Source: Parasegetibacter sp. NRK P23
Lineage (GTDB): Bacteria; Bacteroidota; Bacteroidia; Chitinophagales; Chitinophagaceae
Assembly: GCF_023721715.1 (NCBI RefSeq)
Contig: NZ_JAMDLG010000001.1
Span: 2,023,784-2,087,783 of the forward strand
DNA length: 64,000 bases
Direction of reading: 5' to 3'
The notes beneath the pieces are model-generated. The model had not been told where the DNA came from and did not search any database. It saw only the letters and a program-made list of their open reading frames with translations. Positions 9,000-16,266 of the stretch are shown here, piece after piece; within the stretch, counting starts at the first letter, position 1, and each line of letters starts with the position of its first letter. A program made the position numbers and the translations under genes.

Positions 9000-9794
9000 A
9001 TGGCGGAAACTTGTCTAAACTGTGCCAGCCAGGTAACGGAAAATTTTTGTGGCAAATGCGGGCAGAAAAAATACAAAAGAATTGACAGGAAATACATCTG
9101 GGACGAACTGCAGTACACCATTTTCCATACCAACAAAGGATTACTTTATTCTGTAAAAAGTACGCTGAAAAACCCGGGTAAAACAGCCCGGGAATTTATA
9201 GAGGGCAACAGGGTAAATCACTACAAGCCCATCCTGATGGTTTTTGTATTGAGTGGTATCTCCGCTTTTGTTTCTTTCAAAGTCTTGAACTTCAAAGAAG
9301 TGTTGAGTACCTATTTCGCGCAACAACACATGAATTCCAAATTGATGGCGGATATGATGACGTTCATGTCGAGTTACAGTTCAATACTCATGCTGCTTTA
9401 CATTCCAATGTTCGCCCTGATTACAAAAATCGCGTTCAGGAAGTGGGGGCATAATTACTATGAGCATGTGGTCATGAACGCTTACATCTTATCATTTTAC
9501 ACCCTGGCGAGTATTATTTTGGTTTACCCGATCATGTTCTTTTTCAAGGATGCTCCCGGTGTTTTCTTTAAGATGACCCAGCTCTCCATTTTGATGGTTC
9601 CGCCGATCCTGTTTTGGTTCTTCAGAGCGTTTTACAGGGAAAAGCCCTTAAAATCAATTATACTAAGGGTATTGGGTACATTGGGCTTAACGATCGCTTT
9701 CTATTTAGTGGTCGTTATATTGGCGGGAATTATTGGCGTTATCCTCTCTTTATCAAGAGGTCCTGAGGCGCTGGAATATATTAAACCGAAATAA
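9000..9794 (+). CDS. DUF3667 family zinc-ribbon membrane protein
   Basis: A 264-residue integral membrane protein of the DUF3667 family. The N-terminus has a zinc-ribbon pair, CLNC at residues 5-8 and CGKC at 18-21, followed by the family block NPGKTAREFIEGNRVNHYKPI. Four or five hydrophobic segments follow (about 82-102, 135-155, 165-187, 195-212 and 228-252). Function is unknown for the family. The start codon is one base past the stop of a 44-codon ORF. A terminator hairpin follows directly, so the unit ends here. Confidence 0.88.
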   Translation: MAETCLNCASQVTENFCGKCGQKKYKRIDRKYIWDELQYTIFHTNKGLLYSVKSTLKNPGKTAREFIEGNRVNHYKPILMVFVLSGISAFVSFKVLNFKEVLSTYFAQQHMNSKLMADMMTFMSSYSSILMLLYIPMFALITKIAFRKWGHNYYEHVVMNAYILSFYTLASIILVYPIMFFFKDAPGVFFKMTQLSILMVPPILFWFFRAFYREKPLKSIILRVLGTLGLTIAFYLVVVILAGIIGVILSLSRGPEALEYIKPK

Positions 9795-9822
9795 GCAGTG
9801 CTTCTGAAACCATTGCTTTTTT
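9793..9822 (+). terminator. Rho-independent terminator after DUF3667 gene
   Basis: Arms AAGCAGTG (9793-9800) and CATTGCTT (9811-9818) form an 8-bp stem with one G-U pair and a 10-nt loop, followed by further T residues through 9822. It begins inside the stop codon region of the DUF3667 gene. Confidence 0.65.
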
Positions 9823-9965
9823 ACTCCAGGATTAAACAGGATAGCACACCTTAAGCACAGTATCTACGCTAATCGGACACAGGTGCTTTTATCTGTCAGC
9901 CATTCAAAGGCGCTGGAGCCCGTATTAAAATACAGCATCGTTTTCCTAAATAAAAGCACGGAGCA

Positions 9966-10322
9966 ATGAAAAACAACAAAGCGATTTTAGAAAAGGCAAA
10001 CGCATCTTTAAAAGAAGGCGACAACGAAGGTTTTTTAATGCACTGCACCGAAGACACAGCATGGATATTTGTCGGAGATATGACATTGAGGGGAAAGGAA
10101 GCGGTTAGGCAATATATGGCAGAAGCATATGCAACCCCTCCAAAATTCAATATGGAACTGATGATAGAAGAAGGTGATTATGTTACACAAATGGGAAGCA
10201 TTAGTCTGAAAGACGAAAACGGTGAGATGATTGACTATTTAGCGTGCGATGTATTAAAATTTCGTGATGGAAAAATAGCTGAATTGAAAGCTTTTGTAAT
10301 TAGAGATAACAAGCATATTTAA
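9966..10322 (+). CDS. SnoaL-like / NTF2-fold protein
   Basis: A 118-residue protein of the SnoaL-like (NTF2 superfamily) fold. The N-terminal helix (ILEKANASLKEGDNEGFLMHC), the strand block TAWIFVGDMTLRGKEAVRQYM and the C-terminal strand DVLKFRDGKIAELKAFV follow the usual alpha+beta cone pattern. Such proteins bind small hydrophobic ligands or act as isomerases/cyclases, but the catalytic role here cannot be named. It is a stand-alone gene: 171 nt separate it from the DUF3667 gene, and the next gene is convergent. The sequence GGAG lies 5 nt before the ATG, a modest ribosome binding site. Confidence 0.75.
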   Translation: MKNNKAILEKANASLKEGDNEGFLMHCTEDTAWIFVGDMTLRGKEAVRQYMAEAYATPPKFNMELMIEEGDYVTQMGSISLKDENGEMIDYLACDVLKFRDGKIAELKAFVIRDNKHI

Positions 10323-10427
10323 CCCTAAAGACCGGCCAGGCAAGTCGGCAAACACGATATTCATTTTTCAAGCAAGCATAAATTTGATTGCGTAAGAATT
10401 AACTTGTCTAAGGTTCGGGCAGCCAAT

Positions 10428-12518
10428 TTAATCCAGAAGGCTTTCAAATTGGTTAATCAGCCCATCTTTCATTTCTGGTCGGGGTGCGTTGGCGGATTCC
10501 AGCCCACCGTTCCTGTTAATAATCATATAGCGCGGGTATCCATTGAAGTTATATCTTTCCATCAAACGGAGTACCTCATCACGGGTAAGCAGATAATGAT
10601 CGCCTTCTAACTGGTATTTTTTTCTTACTGCCTTCCATTCCTCTGGCGTAGAATCTGCACACAAATAAGCGAAAACAATGTCCCTGCCCTGCAATTCCCG
10701 CCGTAACGCCATGGTATGGGGAAACTGATTGATACAAGGTGCGCACCATGTAGCCCACAGATCAACATACACCACCTTCCCCTTGTGCCGCCTGGCGATT
10801 CTGTTCAGAACAGTGTTTTCATCCGGCGGAGCCGCCAAAAGGTCTTCAACCAAATCAGAGCGTAATTCCTTTTCGTGCAGTTTGCTTTCCCTTTCAATAA
10901 CCATAAAATTTTCAGGATCGTAAACAAGGGATCGGAGATAAGCCAGTAATTGGTCATCAAGAAACAACACGTTCGTAAGGAAAACCTGGCCACTCAAAAA
11001 ATGCCCTATAAGGCAGTCTCTGAAATAGCTTTTGGGATACAAAGCAGCGATCTCTTTGAACCTGTAATCAAACTCGAGCGAAAAGCAGTAGAATAGCAAG
11101 TAGGTACTAAAATTCCTTAGCTTTTGCATATAAGCAACCCTTTGTTCCAACTGCTGCTGAGCAAGGGTATCATTCAATGGTAAATTCACCGAAAATCCGC
11201 CTGGTGTTTTCTTTACATACGGCGCCCAATCCGCCACCGCATCCAACATCAAGATATCCGAATCCGATAAAGAGCGGTCGTATTTTTTAAAGTAATGCAG
11301 CGCGTCGGTGAAGGAAAAATCTGCCGTCCAGATACTGTCCCTGAGATGGGGCGCTGCAAAAAAAGGACGCACCAGCAAACTGGTAATTTCGTGGATAAAT
11401 CCGCGGTACTGGTAACCGCCTAAATAGGCCACTGAATCGTTGGTGGCAAAGGAATAAATCAACTGAAGGGTTTCCGGCACAATCGGTTCAGGGTTACGAG
11501 GGTTCCGCAGTACGCCGTACCTCAGCAACTCGTTTGGCACTTTGTAATGCGTCATTCTTGAAAGAATGGCGTTCACCGGACGGCTCATGGTGTATTTTTG
11601 TGCATAGGCTGAAAGGACCGCGTCTTCCATCTTCTTTCTGTCCAGCACGTACCCCCTGTATTCCTCCTGATTTGCAGTTGTAACCATGCGCTTATGCAGT
11701 GTATCATCATCAACACTGTGCAGATGTTTATAGGCCGCGTTGAACTCGTTATTCAAAGGTCCCAGCGTGCCGCCAAACGCTACTGTTCCGCCATCCTGTT
11801 CTGCTTTCTCACCAGTTGCCCAAATACTAATGGTAACCGTATCGCCGGGGCCTACTACAAAGTGTTCAAATCTTGAATTGTACCTGATAAACGCTTCGGT
11901 ATCCGGTATGGTAACAGGAAAACTGACGGCAAATGTTCCATCAGCGCTAATGCGCGCCACTTTGGTTGTTGTTTTACCCAAAAGGGAGTTGGCAAAAACC
12001 ACCTCCATCTGTTGCTGACTGCCCCTTACCTTTCTATCAATATACCCGGCTAACCGTACTGTATCATCCGCCCGTGTTTTCAGGTTATCCCAGAGTTCAG
12101 CAACGGCAGATGAATGTGGCGTACGCCGGTTGGTAAGTACCAGTTTACGCCCCTGCGTAACTACTGTAATGGTTGAATCGTTTGTGAAGGTAACCGCGAG
12201 CGCATATACCTTACTGTTGACATGAAAATTTAATGTAAGTGTTTGCTGCTTTTCTTCCGTAACCTTGAACACCCCGAATTCCCCATCGAAATACCCAACC
12301 TTGCTATATAAACCCAATTTCCATTCAGTAGTATTCGATAGAAGAAACCAGTTGCCTTCCAGTTTTGCAGAAGGCTGCTTCCCGCTACCAGCAAGCGCAG
12401 AAGCTTGCATAGAAAGTGTAGAGATAACCAGCGATGCAATGAGTTGGCAAGTTCTGATTTTGGAGTACTTCGTTTTAAAGGGGCAATTCCTGGTTAATAT
12501 ACTGAACATCTGATTCAT
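10428..12518 (-). CDS. TlpA-family thiol:disulfide reductase with long N-terminal domain
   Basis: A 696-residue exported protein. An N-terminal hydrophobic segment (CQLIASLVISTLSMQASALAG, about residues 24-44) acts as signal peptide. Residues 45 to about 560 are a large periplasmic region of the type seen before thioredoxin domains in Bacteroidota, including a beta-rich DUF4369-like part. The C-terminal thioredoxin domain (about 575-696) has the redox motif WCAPC in VVYVDLWATWCAPCINQFPH and the cis-Pro region FNGYPRYMIIN. It likely reduces or isomerises periplasmic disulfides, perhaps for c-type cytochrome maturation; its partner is not evident. A second ATG at 12509 is possible. The start codon lies inside one arm of an inverted repeat. 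Confidence 0.85.
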   Translation of the reverse strand: MNQMFSILTRNCPFKTKYSKIRTCQLIASLVISTLSMQASALAGSGKQPSAKLEGNWFLLSNTTEWKLGLYSKVGYFDGEFGVFKVTEEKQQTLTLNFHVNSKVYALAVTFTNDSTITVVTQGRKLVLTNRRTPHSSAVAELWDNLKTRADDTVRLAGYIDRKVRGSQQQMEVVFANSLLGKTTTKVARISADGTFAVSFPVTIPDTEAFIRYNSRFEHFVVGPGDTVTISIWATGEKAEQDGGTVAFGGTLGPLNNEFNAAYKHLHSVDDDTLHKRMVTTANQEEYRGYVLDRKKMEDAVLSAYAQKYTMSRPVNAILSRMTHYKVPNELLRYGVLRNPRNPEPIVPETLQLIYSFATNDSVAYLGGYQYRGFIHEITSLLVRPFFAAPHLRDSIWTADFSFTDALHYFKKYDRSLSDSDILMLDAVADWAPYVKKTPGGFSVNLPLNDTLAQQQLEQRVAYMQKLRNFSTYLLFYCFSLEFDYRFKEIAALYPKSYFRDCLIGHFLSGQVFLTNVLFLDDQLLAYLRSLVYDPENFMVIERESKLHEKELRSDLVEDLLAAPPDENTVLNRIARRHKGKVVYVDLWATWCAPCINQFPHTMALRRELQGRDIVFAYLCADSTPEEWKAVRKKYQLEGDHYLLTRDEVLRLMERYNFNGYPRYMIINRNGGLESANAPRPEMKDGLINQFESLLD

Positions 12519-12563
12519 ATAAGGATAAGGTGAAATTAGTAACGGGTATCAATATATGAATCA
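12511..12563. repeat. 10-bp inverted repeat over the TlpA-family gene start
   Basis: TGATTCATAT (12511-12520) and ATATGAATCA (12554-12563) are perfect inverted copies 33 nt apart. The left arm contains the start codon of the TlpA-family gene (12516-12518). It could be an operator or an mRNA hairpin that hides the start; nothing else supports either reading. Confidence 0.4.
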
Positions 12564-12696
12564 TTATTTGTATTCCCATGATTCTACTGAATTTTAGCAT
12601 TTCTGCATCAGCCAGTCCTGACCGGATACGCCACGCGCCGCAATTCTGGTAAGAATGATTAAAAGAGTTTGAAGAAAAAAACATTGAACCAACTGC

Positions 12697-13086
12697 TCAA
12701 CGTGGTCTCAGGAAATATTGAGTCGCAAACAAGAGTAACATAGCCCCCAACCAAATGAGAGCAAAGTACAAGATATCCCTGAATCCCGAAGCCTTTCGAA
12801 CGGCCGCCCTCCTTAACAGTGCGCTTATGCCCTGACTGATATGGAACCGCACAAATAACCAGGCGGAAATTATGGCGGCAAAATAAGGCGTCCAATATAT
12901 CCTTATCGAAAAAGCCAATATTCCAGCCCTGACCATCAATAAATAGAAAGCAGTATAAACAGCGGCTAAAAATAAAAACGTTAGCATAAGCACCCCATTC
13001 AAGGCGCGGCGAATCAACCTCTTGTTGTTATGTTTTTTAAATCCAATAACAAACCTATAAGATATATCTAACAAAAAACGGAACAT
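12697..13086 (-). CDS. Hypothetical small membrane protein
   Basis: A 129-residue protein with three clear hydrophobic segments: about residues 32-53 (LNGVLMLTFLFLAAVYTAFYLL), 60-80 and 105-122 (FALIWLGAMLLLFATQYF). Loops are rich in Lys and Arg (KKHNNKRLIRR; LLRRAAVRK). I do not recognise a family. It starts 22 nt after the end of another small membrane-associated gene and is probably cotranscribed with it. Confidence 0.6.
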   Translation of the reverse strand: MFRFLLDISYRFVIGFKKHNNKRLIRRALNGVLMLTFLFLAAVYTAFYLLMVRAGILAFSIRIYWTPYFAAIISAWLFVRFHISQGISALLRRAAVRKASGFRDILYFALIWLGAMLLLFATQYFLRPR

Positions 13087-13108
13087 ACTAATGCGCCATA
13101 TAAGTTAT

Positions 13109-13345
13109 TTATAATTTTTTGCCAAACCAGTCTTCGGCATAACCTTCTTTAATATTAATGCTCATCAACTCCACGCCGGCATTAACATCTGAAAATCGCA
13201 CAATATAACAAACACCCCCAATGCGCTTCCATACTGTTACGCATCTCCCCTCCTTGAGGCAGTAAAACCGTCTGGATTGCTGGTAAAGAAGAACAGGCAA
13301 ACCAATCAACATCAAAACAAATGAAACTTTCAGTAGTCTTTTCAT
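13109..13345 (-). CDS. Hypothetical protein with N-terminal signal anchor
   Basis: A 78-residue protein: MKRLLK, then a hydrophobic segment (VSFVLMLIGLPVLLY, residues 7-21), then a short soluble region with two Cys (FYCLKEGRCVTVWKRIGGVCYIV has three in all). It may be a membrane-anchored periplasmic peptide-sized protein. No family is recognised. It is followed after 22 nt by the three-segment membrane protein gene, so the two look like a small operon. Confidence 0.55.
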   Translation of the reverse strand: MKRLLKVSFVLMLIGLPVLLYQQSRRFYCLKEGRCVTVWKRIGGVCYIVRFSDVNAGVELMSINIKEGYAEDWFGKKL

Positions 13346-13471
13346 TTAACCTTCTTATTGGAGATTTTCAAGCAGACAAAGTATTATGCTTTCAACGCGT
13401 TTTTTGATATTTCAGCAACTCTTTATACTTTTCTGAAATATTCAGTTCCAAAATATTGAATAATTAAACAA

Positions 13472-13843
13472 GTGCTGGAAGAACTTCACAATTTTTACCT
13501 GAGCAAAGAAGAGCCAAATAAGAGTTGCCTGCTTGCATTACGGGAAATTATTCTTACTCTGGCGCCAAACATTACTGAAACGCGGAAATGGGGGATGCCC
13601 TGCTTCTGCTATAAGAAAAAAATGTTTTGCTATTTGTGGACGGATAAAAAAACGGACGAACCATATATACTCATGGTAGAAGGTAAGTATCTTGAGCACC
13701 CTGCGTTGGAAAAAGGCAGCCGTTCGAGAATGAAGATTTTACGAATCAATCCAAATAAAGATTTACCCATAAAGACAATTGAGGAAATCTTTCAAAAAGC
13801 GTTGGACCTATACAAGACTGGTATAATTAAACTCAGGGAGTGA
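13472..13843 (+). CDS. DUF1801 domain protein
   Basis: A 123-residue protein of the DUF1801 (YdhG-like) family: LYLSKEEPNKSC-type N-terminus, CLLALREIILTLAPNITETRKWGMPCFCYKKKMFCYL as the family core and a C-terminal helix LPIKTIEEIFQKALDLY. The family folds like an alpha/beta two-layer sandwich and has no settled function. The start is GTG at 13472; the only in-frame ATG alternatives are deep in the domain and an in-frame TGA lies at 13457. It is isolated from its neighbours. Confidence 0.75.
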   Translation: MLEELHNFYLSKEEPNKSCLLALREIILTLAPNITETRKWGMPCFCYKKKMFCYLWTDKKTDEPYILMVEGKYLEHPALEKGSRSRMKILRINPNKDLPIKTIEEIFQKALDLYKTGIIKLRE

Positions 13844-13908
13844 TCAACGATGATCTTTTGGCGACAGCGTTTCCAAATTGTACCACTGCCAGCAACCCCC
13901 ATATTTAG

Positions 13909-14043
13909 GACTGGAACTTTACCATCCGCGAGTTTCACCGGGCACTAAAACCAGGATGCACACTCGTTATCTCCATCGAACACCCTTTCTTCGAATACAT
14001 TTTCTTCAACTCCGGCAAGTATTTCACCACCCAAGAGCAATAG
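13909..14043 (+). pseudogene. Remnant of a class I SAM-dependent methyltransferase
   Basis: An open stretch of 44 codons ending in TAG at 14041 reads DWNFTIREFHRALKPG followed by TLVISIEHPFFEY, the motif III/post-III segment of Methyltransf_11-type enzymes (usual form: vLkPGG-tlvfSveHPf). The upstream frame has a TAG at 13906 and no SAM-binding motif I is visible, so only a fragment survives. The rest of 13844-14247 (404 nt without an intact gene) holds nothing else that I can name. Confidence 0.6.
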
Positions 14044-14247
14044 AGTTACTGCGATTTAGCAACTACTGACTTCATTATGCTAATCAAGACAAGTTTTAAG
14101 AAAGGAAATACAGCTTGAAAATAGTCTTGGATAGACTGCACTTGAAAAATTCAGTTTTAGCATAAATTTACTTGCAAACAAAGCGATTACAGACTATTGT
14201 CTTTCAAGGAAACCACCCGTTGTCTTATATATCAAATAGAACATTCA

Positions 14248-15609
14248 ATGATAAAACTTATAGCCCTGGCCTTACTTTCCCTGAACGCACTTACTGTCTT
14301 CGGACAGAAAGGGGCGTATGATATTGTCATCAGGAATGCAAATGTTTTTGACTCGCGAAAAGGTACAGTTTCATTAAACAGAACGATTTGCATTAAAGAT
14401 GGAATCATTACAAAAGTAACAGGTCGTCAGAAACATTATGATGGAGCAAAAATCATAAATGCCGAAGGGAAGCTTCTTACCCTAGGTTTTATCGACACGC
14501 ACATCCATGCGACTGATGTCTTCCGGACCTATGGTCCGCTGCCGGAATATCTCCCCAAGGACTCTTTAGAGGAGTACAGGAATCGGATATCTGAGACCTA
14601 CCTGCCTTACGGCGTCACAACAGCAATGATAATGGGACAGCCGGAAACCTGGTTACCGCCTATACTGAAATGGGGAGCCGATCAGCGAAAAAGCGCCCTC
14701 GATATTTATACAGTTGGCGGCGCATTGGTTTCCGATGGGGGACGAAAGCCTTACATTAATCACGTTGTCGTAAATACTCCTGATGCGGCAAGACAGAAAG
14801 TCATAGAATATTATAACTTAGGTATAAGGCATATCAAACTTTACTGGAAACTCAGAAGACCAGAATTCGAAGCAGCATTTCATACTGCTGATAGTTTGGG
14901 GATGCATGTCTACGGGCACATGGATCAGAATGTCATGTTTATTGATTCAGCGTTAGATATTGGTTTAGCAAACTATGAGCATATCTTGACTTTAGTGAAC
15001 AGCGTTTTTCATGTTCAAAAGCACGATAAAGATTTTAGGTTGGAAATGCAGAAACACTATGCGCCTGGCGCGGCAAAAAATGGCCAGTTGGAGCGATTGG
15101 AAATGTTCCGTTTCATGCACGACAGAAACCCGGCGGTGCTTGATTCTTTGATTGAAAATCTTTCAAAACATAAAGCCACTTTCTCTACATCGATTCACCT
15201 GATGGCCGAGCCCTTCGGATGGACCTATTTCACTGCTAATGTTGACACCTCGTTGTCGTTATTGCAGCTGGAACGGTGTAAAGAAAACTTCAGACTGTTT
15301 ATGGGCTACATGAAGCAGTTATTTGATAAGGGAATAAAGCTAAGGATTGGAACAGATTGGCCCAATGGAGGAAAAGCAATTGTTTCCGAACAACTTCTTT
15401 TGGCTGAATATGGCTTCTCAATACGGGATATCCTGCAGATTTCTACCATAAACGGAGCTACGGCTTTAGGATTAGACAAACAATGCGGTTCAATTGAAAA
15501 AGGGAAAAGAGCCAACCTGCTCATCTGGGATAAAAGCCCATTCGACAACGAAAAGAACTTTCTCTCTGAGAAGATCATCATTAAGGATGGTATGGTTTTA
15601 AAGAAATAA
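14248..15609 (+). CDS. Exported metal-dependent amidohydrolase
   Basis: A 453-residue amidohydrolase-superfamily protein (imidazolonepropionase/prolidase-like branch) with a signal peptide (IKLIALALLSLNALTVFG). Metal-site motifs in order: FIDTHIHATD (HxH), a Lys region LYWKLRRPEF, His in YGHMDQN, His in YEHILTL and Asp in RIGTDWPNGG. A small N- and C-terminal beta-sandwich brackets the barrel (YDIVIRNANVFDSRKG; SIEKGKRANLLIWDKSP). It would hydrolyse an amide or cyclic amide in the periplasm; the substrate is unknown. The ATG at 14248 is preferred because it directly precedes the signal peptide; the upstream in-frame start at 14197 adds an unlikely extension. A terminator follows. Confidence 0.85.
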   Translation: MIKLIALALLSLNALTVFGQKGAYDIVIRNANVFDSRKGTVSLNRTICIKDGIITKVTGRQKHYDGAKIINAEGKLLTLGFIDTHIHATDVFRTYGPLPEYLPKDSLEEYRNRISETYLPYGVTTAMIMGQPETWLPPILKWGADQRKSALDIYTVGGALVSDGGRKPYINHVVVNTPDAARQKVIEYYNLGIRHIKLYWKLRRPEFEAAFHTADSLGMHVYGHMDQNVMFIDSALDIGLANYEHILTLVNSVFHVQKHDKDFRLEMQKHYAPGAAKNGQLERLEMFRFMHDRNPAVLDSLIENLSKHKATFSTSIHLMAEPFGWTYFTANVDTSLSLLQLERCKENFRLFMGYMKQLFDKGIKLRIGTDWPNGGKAIVSEQLLLAEYGFSIRDILQISTINGATALGLDKQCGSIEKGKRANLLIWDKSPFDNEKNFLSEKIIIKDGMVLKK

Positions 15610-15622
15610 GGGAGATTTTTAA

Positions 15623-15646
15623 GCGTATAATATGCGCCCATTTTTT
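15623..15646 (+). terminator. Terminator after amidohydrolase gene
   Basis: GCGTA (15623-15627) and TGCGC (15633-15637) make a 5-bp stem with a TAATA loop, followed after three bases by six T residues (15641-15646). Short stem, good T-run. Confidence 0.5.
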
Positions 15647-15717
15647 CGGGGTAAGTCAGCGTGAAGATAGACTTCCAGTAGCGCTAATGTTTCAAGATGG
15701 ACACATAAACAGGAGGT

Positions 15718-15925
15718 TCAGTCTTTACTCTGGAGCTTGAAAGCGTCGAATGAACTTTTCTCCAACCATCCGTTTTTTACTGCCCAGTTCACCATTTTCT
15801 TTAGGCTTTCCATGTACTTCATCGGTCGATATTTGTGCAACGATCGTAAACCTTCAGCGGTGCAGTTCTTACAAAAAAGTCAAATCCAGAAATTGACGTG
15901 TTATTAATCCTCGCTCACGATTCAC
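15718..15925 (-). pseudogene. Remnant of a tyrosine recombinase (integrase) core-binding domain
   Basis: On the minus strand, 53 codons ending in TGA at 15718-15720 read FCKNCTAEGLRSLHKYRPMK and then YMESLKKMVNWAVKNGWLEK, ending in a short FDAFKLQSKD-type tail. This is the SAM-like core-binding segment typical of Bacteroidota phage-type integrases. An in-frame stop lies at 15880-15882; the neighbouring frame continues with RGLITRQFLDLTFL up to about 15925, suggesting a frameshift. The catalytic domain with the R-H-R-Y residues is missing. It lies 244 nt from tRNA-Pro, a usual integration target. Within 15610-16169 the remaining sequence holds only the terminators and the GTGAAT repeats described separately. 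Confidence 0.6.
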
Positions 15926-16052
15926 TTCACATCGCACGAAAAGTGAATGGAAATTCACTCAATCCATACATACTTTGACAGCTCAATACCTTGTTTTACA
16001 GCTTGTTACCAGGTTTTGGTGAATCGCTAAGATAATTCACCAAACGATTCAC
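15920..16052. repeat. Cluster of six GTGAAT/ATTCAC repeats
   Basis: ATTCAC occurs at 15920-15925, 15953-15958, 16035-16040 and 16047-16052; GTGAAT at 15943-15948 and 16019-16024. TTGGTGAAT (16016-16024) and ATTCACCAA (16035-16043) form a perfect 9-bp inverted repeat. The cluster lies between the integrase remnant and tRNA-Pro, so recombinase or excisionase arm sites are a reasonable guess. Confidence 0.5.
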
Positions 16053-16108
16053 CTAATGTGCGCCAAAAACATTGAAACCTTTTGATATCAATTGACCTCC
16101 TGAAAAGA

Positions 16109-16146
16109 CAAAAGGCCCGTGAACATTGCGTTTCACGAGCCTTTTG
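16109..16146 (-). terminator. Terminator downstream of tRNA-Pro
   Basis: CAAAAGGCCCGTGAA (16109-16123) and TTCACGAGCCTTTTG (16132-16146) pair over 15 bp with one mismatch that is a G-U pair in the minus-strand RNA. Read on the minus strand it lies 22 nt past the tRNA 3' end and has a T-rich 3' arm. Confidence 0.7.
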
Positions 16147-16168
16147 CAATCCTTTGAGCTGAATGCTG

Positions 16169-16242
16169 TCGGGATGACTGGATTCGAACCAGCGGCCTCT
16201 TCGTCCCGAACGAAGCGCGCTACCGGGCTGCGCTACATCCCG
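16169..16242 (-). tRNA. tRNA-Pro (anticodon CGG)
   Basis: A 74-nt cloverleaf on the minus strand. Acceptor CGGGATG (minus 5' end at 16242) pairs with CATCCCG; the anticodon stem CTTCG/CGAAG closes the loop TTCGGGA with anticodon CGG; the T-arm contains GGTTCGAATCC. The discriminator is A and no CCA is encoded. It begins 24 nt after the parC stop codon, so it may share that transcript. Confidence 0.93.
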
Positions 16243-16266
16243 CTTCAGGATGGCGAATTTAATAAA

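Noticed and set aside
12475-12684. Minus-strand open frame of 69 codons upstream of the TlpA-family gene
   Set aside because: Overlaps the TlpA-family start in another frame, with no family character or promoter.
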